Positions 10,801 through 23,216 of a DNA stretch of 64,000 bases are shown here, in pieces (positions within the stretch are counted from its first letter, which is position 1; every line of letters begins with the position of its first letter). Where the stretch lies: the NCBI GenBank assembly GCA_003864495.1, contig ML133400.1, positions 798,575-862,574 of the forward strand, read 5' to 3'. Both the position numbers and the translations under genes were made by a program. The notes beneath the pieces are model-generated. The model was not told the origin of the DNA, searched no databases, and worked only from the letters and a program-made list of their open reading frames with translations. This DNA is from Nemopilema nomurai. Its lineage: Eukaryota; Cnidaria; Scyphozoa; Rhizostomeae; Rhizostomatidae.

Positions 10801-13683
10801 AATGTGTGAACATCATTTTGCTAAGAAGAATGGCCCTATGGTTCAAATTCTTGTTATGTGGTCCTATCTATTGATTTCCATTTTGTTTTTTCCATATTTC
10901 ATGACAAGACTTCAATAATTTGGCCTTTATCATAAAAACAATATTGATGTATTGATATTTTTGCTTGTTAGGAATAAAGCACAGTTTTGCTTGAAACTAC
11001 CCAAACTTGTGGTGTTTCTAAGTATATAACTTTATTTTCATTACCTGATGAAAAAGAATTTGCAGCAGGAATAAAAAAAGCACCAACAACACCACCAATA
11101 ATTAGAAGCAACTTGATTCCCCAAAACCCATTTTGAACTCCAGCACGTCCATCTTTACTGCTCTTTACCCCAATCATGATGAGAGTGAACAAAATAAAGA
11201 AGCAGGCCACTGCAAACATCACTCTGTATACTGCCAAATAGCCAACAATTTGGTGACAATCAACATTTGCCTATACAAATAGAGAAAAGTTCAAACAAAA
11301 TGCTTCCTTCACTTACAAAGAATAACATGAAGGGTTATTCCATGCCAAATCAACTGACCCATATGTCCTAAATATTTCTGAGTTTGATGAAACTTCCCAA
11401 ATATGTTTTGCATTATAAGAAAACCCGATTCAGGGGGACCAGGAAATCAGTTTCTAAAGATTACCCCTATTTGACCCTGATAAAAGCCCCCAAAATGGTA
11501 AAACCTTGATGTTCTGGTTGTTCCATTGGGTCCAGGAATGGCTTGTTTTGAAACTCTTTCAAGGTCTGTTCAAACGTGACAAGTTTACTAAATATCCATC
11601 AGTCTTGAAAAAACCATCTTTATTGCATTTAGCTTCCTATGAATTAGTACCACTTGGCAGGTTTTAAACAAAAAGCCTTCTTAATCATGATGCAAATTTA
11701 TAGGATGGGCCCTCTATGGATGACTGAGCTATAGGCTTTGAAAAAATAGTAGATCCACAAAATGTTTCTAATGAAATGGTGACTGGCCAAAGATTTGTAA
11801 GGAAATCTTCACAATTTGTTTATTGCTTCTTCACTTTCGACTCTATAAGCCATTTGAAGCAACCCAGTTCCTGATTTTGACTTCTATTTTGGCCTCACAT
11901 TCAATATTCATTGGTGGTGAACAGTTGCCACACTCTTGTAATTTTGTATCAGATTATAGCTATTACACAACATATTTTTTTATATCCAAAGGTCTATAAC
12001 ACACAACTTATATAAGTATAATTTTGAGCAGTTTTTTCATGCAAAATACAAAAGTAATTCACATAAAATGCCTTTTTTAGCCTTCATTTGAGTAACTCAC
12101 ATTTAAGTAACCCCTTTTTTCCTTTTTGGTTAAAAAGAATATATTGAAATCAGTGTTCACACTTGTACTTGAATACCTTTGGAATTCCTCTACCTGTCAG
12201 TCTTTTGGCACAGAACAGAAACAACTTTCATTCAAAGGATGGGGTAGGCTGTTGGGCAACAAATTTTTAAAATTATGCCCTGGTAAAGATTATCGGTGAA
12301 AATAGTTCCACTTCACCTATGGCAATGAAATTGAGTCCTGGAACTTTGGGGTATGCATAATTCAAAACAACTTGAACAACTTTTTGTGACACACACATAA
12401 AGTTGCTGCCAAGTAAAAGATTGTCACTTCTTCCCTTCTGCTAGAACAAAAGTTATTCAGCCCGTCCTCCCCCAAAAAGGCGAAGTAGACAACTTATTTA
12501 TAATTTTTAGATCATCTTTTGCTTAATTACATATACTGTCTGCCAGACGTTGTGGTTAGCACTTCAATTCACCATTAAGTGTCTAAGTTAAAGATAATAG
12601 CACTTCAATTCACCATTAAGTGTCTAAGTTAAAGATAATTCTGAGTGCAGTGCCACCGTGAATTTTACTACAAAGTCTATTCTCTTTAACAGTGATTTTT
12701 ATTACCAAAGCAACTTACCACTTCTACTTATGTTTCCTTTTGTTTCTTTTTGGTTTTACAAATGAAAACAATTCCCTGTGATTGGGGAACTTTTTTGTCA
12801 AATTTTATCAACTTTCAAATGGGATGAAACTCTAAGCAAATATCCTAGTTATACCACTTTGGGCAAGAGTCATTACAATTTTCCTGTCTACCCTAACCAT
12901 CTGCATTTTGTCTCCTTGTAGCTATGGGTAGGGTGCAAGAAAACTTGATTGAAAGAAATACATTTTACAAGTAGCTTTAAGGATCTTTACATCTGCTTTT
13001 TATCATTGTGTGACTTTTACTGCATTGGGTTTACACTCATTTAAAGTTCCTAGAAATCTTCACTAAAATTGGTGGATGATGGCTTCATATATGTAGCCAA
13101 GGGGATCCTTCAATCTATGTTACTTAAACTGTATATTGTGTGTTCATCAACTATATGCAAGAGTTATCTACTTAGTTATCTATTTTCTTTTTCAGTACTT
13201 CAAAATACTCAAAACTGCACATTCTGTATAGGACTGATAAAAATACGATTTTACGGGCAGACGACGTAGCAACAATAATAAAATGGATTAATCATGGGCT
13301 CAACCTTGTTATTACATCTACCGATTCCCATTAAGACTGACAGTGGCTGCAGCGCAAATTTAAGATTTGCCTTTCAATTTTTTTTTGGTTTTGAACGTTG
13401 GACACAAAAAGGGTGGTCGTTTTACTAAAATTGAAAGCGAACTCAATATAAAAGCAATATTAACCTGACGAACACGTACCTTGTCACAAAACCAGTCTAT
13501 TTTGGCCAGCTTCTTATCTATACCAGGCGAAAGCATGATACAAGATACAACAGTAAACACAAACAGAAGCAACGAATACCCCATTCTTGCAGCAGTTGAG
13601 TTTCTGCAAGATGGGCAGCAACTGCAGCATAAACTGCATGCTGCCGACGTGAAGCAACAGGCTAAGCTGGCAACACAACCCAT
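7857..13683 (-). CDS. SERINC: Serine incorporator (SERINC/TDE1/TMS family), seven exons
   Basis: Multi-pass membrane protein of the SERINC family, known as lipid scramblases and, for some vertebrate members, antiviral factors. Exons in transcript order: 13683-13480, 11270-11045, 10445-10113, 9714-9643, 9244-8987, 8402-8288, 7998-7857; GT/AG sites are readable at all junctions and the total is 1350 nt (449 aa plus stop). Family marks in order: the cysteine cluster [15 protein letters not shown] in exon 1; [35 protein letters not shown] and FFIPAANSF in exon 2; [20 protein letters not shown] and QERQPRSG in exon 3; [15 protein letters not shown] in exon 4; a variable acidic loop in exon 5; [19 protein letters not shown] in exon 6; [19 protein letters not shown] in exon 7. 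About ten hydrophobic segments and the length match the family. Intron 1 (11271-13479) holds a 41-bp tandem duplication and nothing else recognised. Confidence 0.95.
9463..9550. repeat. Degenerate CAAT/CAGT short tandem repeat
   Basis: A run of TCAATCAG, TCAATCAATC and TCACTTCAATC units within the SERINC intron between exons 4 and 5. Confidence 0.8.
12558..12639. repeat. 41-bp tandem duplication
   Basis: Two identical adjacent copies (12558-12598, 12599-12639) beginning AGCACTTCAATTCACC, within SERINC intron 1. Identity implies recent origin. Confidence 0.85.
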
Positions 13684-15740
13684 GGATGCTTGATGTTTTT
13701 TTGGCCCACGTTTTTCTTTCGCTTACTTCTCAACTTCAATCCCGTCCTTCTTGTCGTCTTAATCGAATTTCTTGTTGTCGTCGATGCGTGCGCAGCAAAG
13801 ACGCTCTGCTTCCTTATTACGTCATTTCGTAGTTTCCGCCGTATCAAATTTTGGCAGAGAATCCCGCCAGAATCTAAAATTTGCTCGAAACCCGACTCCG
13901 GCTGGGCATTCTTACTTTTCATAAAAAGTATTAATTATGCTTCTCATCTATTTCCACCAGAAAATCTTTTTCACATTTTTTGTTATTGTTCTATTTTTTC
14001 TGTAATTTTAAGCCAAGCATCTGCATGCCCCACCCCCATTTTTTGCGAAGAAAATAATTCCAATATAGCCATAAAATCAAATTCAATTCATTAGCCATGC
14101 CCCCTCCCCCACTTCCAAGTTCGTGGCGTGGGCCATCATGATCTGTCATAATTCAGTTAGAATATCAGCTCTTTATGATAAAGAGGTAGGACCAGACTTA
14201 ATCTAGGCTCAGCCTGATCAAAATTTGACCTCCAAAATTTCATTCATTTCAGAAAATTAAGATTCTTTGAAATTAAAAGCAGTGAAGAGTAACAGAAATT
14301 TGTGGTACCCTAGCCTTATTCCTATGAAATTCAAATATTGCAAATATTTTAGCAAATGATTAATTTAAAAGATTCCAGTGTCCATCACAGGCACAGCGAC
14401 CTCTTTTTCAAGGATCAAATTCTTTTTACCGTTCTTCCTATTACTTTTTAAAACAGAGTCTTGAATAAGAAAAGTACAAAATGCTTGACTCTATTCAACC
14501 TATATGCTAACTTTTTGAGGTATGTTTCTATTATTTGTTTTTATTTCAATTAATTCAGTAGACATCCCTCATTGCAACGTCTTTTTGTTGTGTAATCATG
14601 GCCTACCGAAAATACTTGAAAAAAAGATGATGCACATGTGCGTTTGGGAAGTGAAACACTCTCAAGCAATTCAACATCATTTGAGTTGTGTAACCTGAAC
14701 CAATGGTCACCCTTCCTTCCTTTCCCCAACGTCTACTTTAGCAGGACTCCTCCCCTACTTTAGCATGCTCAAATTCTTTTCTAAAGAGCAATAATCAATG
14801 AGAATCGTTGAACTGTCAATTTCAAAATTGTATATATTTTGATAAATTTCAGTCCTGGTGATGCATCCCTAGCCACCCTATAAGGCTCAATTCCAAAGAT
14901 TTTTTTGCGTTGGACCCAACTGTAGTGGGTCCTCCTGTCACTAAAATTGATGCCTAGACCCCCTAGGTTCAATTTTGTGGTACCGTCTATGCATTATGGT
15001 TCTTACTTTTAGCAACATGCAAACCTGATATTAGGAAGGCAAACTCAACAGTAGATTATTGCAGATCATCTACCTAAATTATGGCTGGCAAATTATGCTA
15101 TGTTCTACCTACAAAAAGCTTTGTACGATAAGTTCCATTTCTTGGAAAAAGACTGTGAAGCCTCGCTGGCAGACTGACTTGTTCATGCATTCATTACAAT
15201 CAATATGAAATCAAAATGCTATAAAATATTCTCAAATATATTATCAAAGAGCTACAGTATAGGCAGCAATACACCAGTATAGTAGAATGTTCTCAAGAAC
15301 TTCTATAGGGGCATGCACAGTTCTTTTCACTTACTGATAAGTAATCAATTACTAAATGTGTATAGTGAGTTTACTCCTAACTTTCAAGAGAAAGTTTCAA
15401 GAGCCCCACAAACTGACAATTCACATGCATACATGGATGCAATGTGAAATATTTTAGATGAGAAATTCTCATCTAAACTCATTGAGAATTCCCTATTTGT
15501 CTTTTTACAACATTGCCATGATTATGCCAAGAGATTAACACACGCCTGCACACGCGCAAGTTGAACGTGTTTTTCAACACACGCGCAAACAGATATTTTT
15601 GCAGTTTCCTGTAACATCAATTTCCCGTAGTCTCGTGATTGTTTACCCTTTTTCCTTGTTACTTGATTAATACTTTTGACCACAATATGATTTTTCCAAA
15701 CTGGCTCCTAATTCTGCCAGCTTTTGGTTATTTATGGATG

Positions 15741-15830
15741 TTTGCATAATCTGAGGAGTGTCGGACGTAAAAGTACTTTAAGTATGCAAAAACTAGTTCC
15801 GCTTTTTCTTGCCAAATTGAGTTCTCTACT
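15741..15830 (+). repeat. Dispersed AAGTACTT repeat, copy A
   Basis: Contains TTTGCATAATCTGAGGAGTG, then AAAAGTACTTTAAGTATGCA, then CTAGTTCCGCTTTTTCTTGC. The same series of blocks recurs at 35261-35360 and twice near 50470-50660. Confidence 0.7.
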
Positions 15831-15900
15831 TTTCAAAAGTACGGCAAGCAGCAGATAATTGGTTACAAAACAGTAGAGGAAAATGGAAAAGCGTTTGTGA

Positions 15901-16283
15901 ATTTTATTTGGTGAAAGCTATGTGCCAAGCACAAAGAAACTATCCTTGCCGATCCAACTTGAAAGGAAGCGTAAAGGCATCAGCAAAAGCGTTCATTGGT
16001 GGAACTAATGTTGTCACCAAGTATCAGGTAATCAAAGGCTCAAAAATATGCTTTCTCACACAAGGCTTTTCGTGAAACATAAAAGAATGGAACCGATTCT
16101 TAAAATTGTCGGAAATGACAAAAATTGGTCAGCAAGAGAAAAAGTAGAAATTTTCGAGAGGGCTGTCGAAATTTACATGACGAAACGAAGTGAAACAAAA
16201 TAATGTGAACCATCACAAAAGTGCGAATCTGTGGAGACCGCTGACGATGACGATTCTGAGGATAGCTCAAGTATTTCTGACAA
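15901..16283 (+). pseudogene. Decayed, unidentified coding stretch
   Basis: Successive plus-strand frames read like protein. One frame gives FIGGTNVVTKYQVIKGSKI, a second gives MEPILKIVGNDKNWSAREK and EIFERAVEIYMTKR, and after a stop an acidic tail ADDDDSEDSSSISDK abuts a GTACTG that could be a donor. Stops and frame changes interrupt it. No family was recognised; a transposon-derived gene is possible. Confidence 0.3.
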
Positions 16284-17470
16284 GGTACTGTAATCTGTTA
16301 TGCATTGATTTTAGTTTTGCTCTTGCACGTATTCGAGTGGGTTTTACTTTTTTTTGCTCCTATCACCAATTTCATCAGGTTGGCACTTCAAATTTTCTTA
16401 CAAGTGCGACCACACGCGCAAATTTGTTTGCATGTGCGATTTGCCACACAGGCATAATTTTGCTCACGAAAAGGACTGGATTAATTACCACAAACCACGC
16501 ACTTATGGCAATTCCATTCTTTAAGTTTATACAGCAATATTAGTGAATATTTTACCAACAAAGAAACAATTCTCACATAACAGCAATTATCAACCAAGTG
16601 AGAGACTTATACAGCTTCAAGTCATACATTAATATGTATTCTCTGATTCAGGGAAACTTTAACTTCACATTTGGCAAAGATGGATCATGGAATTTGACTT
16701 CATGTTGCAATTAATGTGTGTCAAAAGTTTCTAAGTGTTTGGGCCTTCAGGCTGCGAATAATCAAATTTTCAAAATTTAGCTTTTCCTAAACATTGCAGT
16801 GGAACTGCTTCAGTGCAGGCGCAAATTTCCGTCAGATCTTAACACAAATGTAAATATTCAAAACAAAGTAACACAAGACTTAACAGTCCAAAGAACATAA
16901 TTTTTTAGTCCAAACTAATTTAAAAACGAAGATTTCAAATCGAAAGTTCATTTTTATGAAAGATCTGTACATAGCAAGATAAAAATTGATGATGAGAATT
17001 GCTGGTCAACCTGGATCAGAGAATTGCTATTTCACATTATGAGCAGCCAAAATTGTCAAATACTAATGACATTGCTCTCAATGATGACTGGATAGGCAGG
17101 CTGTTTAAATCTGCTGTTTAAATAGCTTAAACAGAGCTGTAAGTAAATTCAAAATGTTCAGTCAGTGGAACCTCAAGGTCATAGGATGCCCTAAGAAAGA
17201 AAAAAAATTAAACCAATTAAAACTATCATAGACAGCAAATTGAACTCATACTTCTACAGTACATGAGATGCACCATTCTGATGCAAATGAGATGCAAATT
17301 AAGGACAAAGAAAGAAAATGGAGTGCCAAATTTGCTATAATGAAAATTATCAGAAGTTCAGCTTCAACTTATACTAACTTTTGGCTGACAAAACTTTTAA
17401 GAATCCTTTTTAAAACAATATTCTACACTGAAAAGAGACATTTTGAAATTAGAGTTGGGTGTTGTGCACT

Positions 17471-20236
17471 TTAGGTGGAGTAGCACAAGACTTGCAAACA
17501 TTTGGAGGTAAATAGATAGGATACCTTTTTGAACTGCTTCATGGGCTTCCCTCTAATGGCAGCAAATAGGATGAAGGACAGAAATATGACAAACAGAAAG
17601 TAACTTGCAAGCTGGAGCTTCAGATTTAGGTGTGTCTTCTCAGCCTGTGAATTAATATATGGAATCAGTTGGTGATGTCTACATTTCTTGCTTGCAGAAA
17701 ACCAGTCTGGTTTATTTAGCACAAGAAAAGAGACACAAGTAGCACAAAATAAAATACATCAAAACAAAGTGTATAGAGAAGGAAGTCTCCCACTCCACAG
17801 ATACTGCTGCAAACTTACAAGACTTAGATGTACTTGAGAATCATACATCCTCTCCTTTGATAGAGAGACCTCAATTTGGCCATTGCAAATTGTCTTTTCT
17901 GGCTGATCAGACTCATCGTCATTATTAAAGTCTCTTTTGCCAGCAACAACAGCTATTGCAGAAACAGCTGCATTGGCAGTGTTGTTACAACTTCGTGGTC
18001 TCCTGTACACAAAGCATATTTTTGTTTAGAATAAGATTTGTCACTCCATGAAGCGCTTGCAATAAAAAAGAATGCTAACACCTCATTTACATGGAACAAA
18101 ATTAATAGTTACTTTAAAGCAAAGCTCTGAATAAAATGCATGTTACACAGTGGAAATATAACTATAGAACATCAATAGAAAAAGGTATGCAAAGAGCATC
18201 TTTCTTTAGCACACATACATTGACTCTCACATAGTCCAATTGGCATTAAACGAATAAAATATTGCTAATTGCTAAATAATGCTCTACTACATTAACAGTG
18301 TCTCTTTTTTGAGAGATGTTGAAAAGGCCAGTTCAGGGTTTAAAATATATTTTCCTGAAGTGATGAATGATGTAGATTAAATGCTCAAAACTTCGGAATG
18401 TTGATAATCATAAATTACAATTCAAAATATTCTCACATGAGAGGTATAGCTACGCTTGGCAGAGATATTGTGACACATGCTTGATATGTCATTTCCCTGC
18501 ATCTTGTGCTTCCTTCATCTTCATCCAAAACACAATGACCTGCAAAATATAGCATAACATGTTTCATTTCTAACTTTCATAACCAGCTACTTACCAAATT
18601 ACACTTATTTTCATCTTGTTTTAAGTAAAAGCTTAAGAAGACGCAAAAAAGTAATTATGTAACTCACTCTAATCCCTACTTTCAGTTTACTCTCATTAAC
18701 TTATATTCCTCTGGTTCTTCTTTTGAATCCTTCTCTGAGCATATTTTTCTTGTGACATTTAGAGTTTAACTGTGCAATTCAAAACATAAAGCTAAATCTA
18801 ATACATTTATGAATTCATCACATAATTGGTTATTACCAAACAAATAACCCTTATCCATTGAAATCCAAAACTGACTATCTTGGTGCAGCTTTCCTGAAAA
18901 AAAATTTGAAGCACCACAACAATGTTTGGAATATTCTTAGAAAGACTGACTTAAAAATGACCACAGCAAAGATACCAATTACTACTTCAAACTACCATTT
19001 TCGAAAAGAGCACATCAAGTGTCTGAGGCAGGTTAGACTGAGATTAAATTATTTGATTTTTTAAGATTTACATATTAAGACTGATAAAATAATTCCTTCA
19101 GAAAAACATCAGTAAACACCATAATCAGATAAATAACTTCAGGTGTTTGATTTGTTAATGATAGATTGTGGCTTGTCATTAATGCTCCAGAATCATTGAA
19201 ACTTTTGACAATTCTTCTCATAAACTGAAAATTAGAAGCTTCTTTGTAGATGAAGGGAGCAAGTGAGACCATGCAACATGAGAGTGACACAGAAAAGTAT
19301 TCAGTTAGGCCATCAAAACAATTAAGACCCTTACCAGCAAATCTGAAATGTGCATTTGGCAAAATTCCAACTATATCGCTGGTATTAATTGCCAAGGATC
19401 CAATGTAAGGTCTGACTCTCAGAACAAATGGCAAAGATATGTTTATGAATTCAAAACCTTCTTCATAGCCATCAATTGCCAAAGGATTAGATGCGTTCAA
19501 TGTTGAGGAGGTATTCAAACAAAACGCCAAGGATGTCAAGTTGGAGTAAAGACTATTCCACCCCTGGAAAGGAAAAAATTATTAGATCTTAGAACTTGTT
19601 TTTATCATTGTTAAAAAAACGTTGGGTGGTAATAGTGTGACAAAAGTACATTAAATTTCATTAAATCAGCCAGAAGCCCATAAGGTATCAGCCAGTGTAA
19701 AAAAAACAGGAACATCTGCTTTATCTTTTGGGCTGTGTCACTACCATGGCCCTAGTGAAAATTGCAGGTGTGATAGATTTGCTGAGCAAGTTATAACACT
19801 TTCTGAACATTCCCTGTTAGTAAAAAACCTTGTGTGTACCACTTGTTTTCCATGGATCAGTGGTATACGTACATCGTTTACGTTGGACAATAGACACCAC
19901 AAAACCACCTAGGAAAACTTATGATAATTGGTAATTCTGCAAAGATTTTGCAGGATTCACCTAATAATCATTCTGGGCTTTGATCTATTATATGCTTAGA
20001 AGGTTTGTGATACTTCTTGAAATTGACAAAGATGCGAATAGTGTCAGTCAACGTTCAAAATACACCTTTGAGGCACCGGCATCGACAATGTTGCTATGCT
20101 GCACATAGTAACCAAGTGCGAGGAATCCAAAAGCAAAAGCTCCAAGAAAGACTGTGAAGACAACCCATGGCGGTCTTGTGCAAACAAATCCAGCGAGATT
20201 TCGACAGAACGTTCTCCTTTCAGGTGGTAATGACAT
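17471..20236 (-). CDS. TMEM248: TMEM248/TMEM219-like two-pass membrane protein, five exons
   Basis: Exons in transcript order: 20236-20066, 19563-19335, 18539-18437, 18002-17819, 17644-17471; splice sites and phases agree, giving 861 nt (286 aa; human TMEM248 is 314). The N-terminus NLAGFVCTRPPWVVFTVFLG, then FGFLALGYYV, is the first membrane segment, aligned with the SRPPLVVF segment of TMEM248. The lumenal part has WNSLYSNLTSLAFCLN, FEFINISLPFVLRV, several N-x-S/T sites and the cysteine-bearing GHC and TYQACVTISLP. The second membrane segment is QLASYFLFVIFLSFILFAAI followed by RGKP, as in the family. Start ATG 20236 lies just before the conserved N-terminus; the frame upstream reaches a stop. 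The biochemical role of the family is unsettled. A transposon lies about 300 bp upstream. Confidence 0.87.
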
Positions 20237-20532
20237 ACTGCATGCAGTGAGCGCCTTCAAATCTGGGCAGTGTTCGTTTGGGAAGAGAAACCAGTATTAA
20301 TACTAGCCAAACATGGCATATATTGCTTTACTAGCAAGCCAAATGTGACATAACTTTCCAGATCTATATAACCATTTGCCTCCTAAATATATTTTAAATA
20401 AGATTTCACTCTCCAAGTATTATCCACGTCAAAATGCCAATTTTCAGAAAACTTTGCATCCAGCAAGATCTATGGACTGACATGTTATCAGGGTTGAATA
20501 GGATTGAATACCCACAATGCAATCGCCAGCAT
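20237..20532 (-). promoter_or_regulatory. Presumed 5' UTR and promoter of the TMEM248-like gene
   Basis: The only sequence between the TMEM248-like start codon and the end of the ISL2EU element. Either the promoter fits within about 300 bp or the element has separated it from upstream parts. No TATA box was recognised. Confidence 0.35.
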
Positions 20533-20594
20533 AGATCGTTTTCACCCACGTGACCATGCGCATAGGAACGGTTGCTATCCGCCATTACGGTGTT
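20531..20594 (+). repeat. Left terminal inverted repeat of the ISL2EU element
   Basis: Outer block ATAGATCGTTTTCAC plus CACGTGAC, inner block CCGCCATTACGGTGTTCCA. The inner block contains CCGCCAT, a YY1-like core, about 150 bp upstream of the transposase start. Confidence 0.75.
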
Positions 20595-20733
20595 CCAAAT
20601 AGTCAAGTTCCACCTCAAGTCAAGTTCCGTGTGTGTAAGTGCCTACTACCATTGATTTCTGGCTTTTAACTCGCAATTCTCGTTGCTTCTTGTATCGAAA
20701 CTAAGTTGGATTCATTCTGAGAAAGGTGAGGAG

Positions 20734-22317
20734 ATGGTGCTTTGTTTGGTCGTTAATTGTGGTAGAAAATCGGGAAGACGCGGCAAAAAGAAAGGTACGG
20801 AAGACGACGATCATGGGCCTAACCAGACGGACAACGAAAAAAGTTCCGGCATTAGTTTTTCTAGAGTTCCAACCATCATCACGAATGAAGGTAATGCTAT
20901 GGAAGACTTAACAAGAGAGAGAAGAAGGCGTTGGATTTCAGCTTTAAGTAGAGATGATTTGACGGAAAAGAAGTTAGCAAATGATCGCGTTTGTAACCTG
21001 CATTTTGTGTCTGGTAGGGCTGCCAAGAACTGGGACAGATTCAATGTTGACTGGGTACCAACTCTGAGGCTTGGCCACACAAAGAAGCTGGAAAAGGACC
21101 ATTCCCATGTTGAAGAAAGAGCTGCTAGGGTTACAAGCAGACGTAAACGTGTGAATGATAATCGTAAGCATGAAAGTGAAGAGAAGAGAGTAAGGGAAGA
21201 TGATGGCCTGTCAATTGCCAGCATTTTTGGTATCCAAGAAGAACCAATGCCAAGACAGCGAGAAATCGCATCCAATGAAGCAACAAGCATGGGAGTTACT
21301 GTTGATTCTGGCCAATGTATTCAACCAGCTGAAGAAACCAGAGTATGTGATGCTGAAACAAATACTGATGAGCTCAATTATTTGTTCCAAGGCCTAGCCA
21401 TCAAAACAGAACCATTTACACAAGAGTGCTTCATTAATGATGATACCAAGGTCAGGTTTTACACTGGACTGCCATCATATGATGTCCTGCAGACAACATT
21501 TGATTTTCTAAAGCCTCTTATTGATGGAAAATCAGCTACATTGCAGAGCTTCCAGCAGTTCATATTAGTTTTGATGAAATTGAGGTTGAATGTACCCCAT
21601 CAGGATCTTGCCTACAGATTTGGTGTATCTGTGCCAACAGTTTCAAGAATATTCAAGAAATTGATAAACATTCTTGATAAGAAACTAAGTCCAATTATTT
21701 CATGGCCTGAGAGGGAAGACTTGTGGCGCACTATGCCCAAGTGCTTTCAGTTTTCTTTTGGCAAAAGGGTAACAGTGATAATTGACTGTTTTGAAGTGTT
21801 TATAGAGAGACCATCTAACCTGTTGGCAAGAGCACAGACATACTCTAATTACAAGAGCCACAATACTGTCAAAGTGCTAATTGGTATTACTCCACAGGGT
21901 ACAATAAGTTTTGTATCTGAAGCATGGGGTGGACGGACTTCAGACAAGTTTTTGACAGATAATTGTGGGATTCTAAGGTTACTTAATCCAGGAGACTTGG
22001 TGATGGCAGACAGGGGCTTCACGATACAAGAAAGTTTGTTGTTTTATCAAGCAGAATTGGCTATCCCAGCATTTACACGAGGTAAAGATCAGCTTGACCC
22101 CATTGATGTTGAGAAAACTAGGGGTATCGCAAATGTGAGGATACATGTAGAACGAGTGATAGGACTGTTGCGCAGAAAATACACAATCCTTCAGAGTACA
22201 CTCCCAATTGACTATCTTATTTGTTCAAGCGGAAGTCAAAGCCCTCTCATTGACAAAATCTTACGTGTGACAGCTTCTTTAACAAATCTTTGTCCTTCAA
22301 TTGTTCCATTTGACTAG
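20734..22317 (+). CDS. THAP-domain DDE transposase (ISL2EU/DDE_Tnp_4 type)
   Basis: 527 aa, uninterrupted. N-terminal THAP zinc finger, residues 1-115: C4 and C9 (MVLCLVVNC), W77, C87-x2-H90 (CNLH) and the VPTL segment, with an unusually long basic/acidic insert after the first cysteines. THAP domains bind DNA and probably recognise the element ends. A helix-turn-helix region (about 270-307, [16 protein letters not shown]) precedes the catalytic domain: D351 in [10 protein letters not shown]426 in VMADRGF, E473 in [14 protein letters not shown], giving a full DDE triad. The start at 20734 puts the THAP cysteines immediately after Met, as in the family; the frame extends 17 codons upstream without an ATG. 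It runs toward the YqaJ-family gene and head-to-head with the TMEM248-like gene. Confidence 0.92.
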   Translation: MVLCLVVNCGRKSGRRGKKKGTEDDDHGPNQTDNEKSSGISFSRVPTIITNEGNAMEDLTRERRRRWISALSRDDLTEKKLANDRVCNLHFVSGRAAKNWDRFNVDWVPTLRLGHTKKLEKDHSHVEERAARVTSRRKRVNDNRKHESEEKRVREDDGLSIASIFGIQEEPMPRQREIASNEATSMGVTVDSGQCIQPAEETRVCDAETNTDELNYLFQGLAIKTEPFTQECFINDDTKVRFYTGLPSYDVLQTTFDFLKPLIDGKSATLQSFQQFILVLMKLRLNVPHQDLAYRFGVSVPTVSRIFKKLINILDKKLSPIISWPEREDLWRTMPKCFQFSFGKRVTVIIDCFEVFIERPSNLLARAQTYSNYKSHNTVKVLIGITPQGTISFVSEAWGGRTSDKFLTDNCGILRLLNPGDLVMADRGFTIQESLLFYQAELAIPAFTRGKDQLDPIDVEKTRGIANVRIHVERVIGLLRRKYTILQSTLPIDYLICSSGSQSPLIDKILRVTASLTNLCPSIVPFD

Positions 22318-22706
22318 ACAAAACAGCCAAACACATAAGTCTGATCTCTTAGAACTAGGAAAATAATCCAACCACCAGAAGGTTTGCCCTAAGGCTAAGC
22401 TAGATTTTGTAATCTGCACAAGTGCATGCCAAATATATATTTCTCAACAAGTTTTAAAATTGCTAAAGCAGAAGACAGTTAAACCAAAACAAGTTAGGGG
22501 TTTTGTGACAACATTTTGTTCTATATTTGCAAAAATCAACCATTGGCAAATATAACTTAATGTGAGTTTGACTGTTTAAGCAATTCAGTACGGAACATTG
22601 AAGGACTTACAACAAAAATATGTTCTTGTTCATAGTATGTCTGTAAATTATAAACTTATGGTAAAATTCCAGTTTTCTTAGCAACCTCTACAAAACAGCA
22701 GGGCAG

Positions 22707-22726
22707 TTGAGAGGGGGGGGGGGGCA
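22707..22726. repeat. Poly-G tract inside the ISL2EU spacer
   Basis: An uninterrupted run of about 13 G following GAGAG, between the convergent element genes. Similar G tracts occur near 40098, 45612-45640, 55843 and 56021. Confidence 0.8.
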
Positions 22727-23216
22727 AATTGCCTTTGGACCTTGAGGTCTAGAGGGCCTCATAAAATAATGAGTTCCATTTTTAGAATGGTATTAATCAA
22801 ACATGAAAAATTATGGCTAAAAATGGAACAACTTATAAAAATTTGTTATGAAATAGCTGCTAGAAATGCATTTCAAGCTAATAAAAAATAATGAAATTGT
22901 TATATGTGTTATATTGTTATAATAATTGTTGTTGTCAGGAATCCTATTGTGAATTTTGAGGAAGGAAATAAGAAGTGTTTTTATGCAAATTCACTTAGTT
23001 TTAAAAAACCTGAAGCTGAATGTTTGGGAAAGTTTTCAAAGCAACTATTAGCTGGTCCCAGTAAAACGTGTGTTAGAAAAAGGAGCAAGAATCACCAAAA
23101 TGTGTTGATGTATGTTCATGAACATGAGTAGGAAAGTTGAAATATATTAACTGAATGTTTTTCAAATTATAAGTATTTCAATACAAAAGAATTTTTTTTA
23201 AAATAACAAACAGTCT

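Larger units (their letters stand above)
13690..17470. other. Intergenic between SERINC and TMEM248-like genes
   Basis: Holds the SERINC promoter side (the CpG-containing stretch near 13780-13870), one copy of a dispersed repeat (15741-15830) and a decayed open stretch near 15900-16283. The remainder is AT-rich with no recognisable gene. Confidence 0.4.

Noticed and set aside
20811..21290. Minus-strand open frame of 159 codons
   Set aside because: Antisense to the THAP transposase; no domain resemblance.
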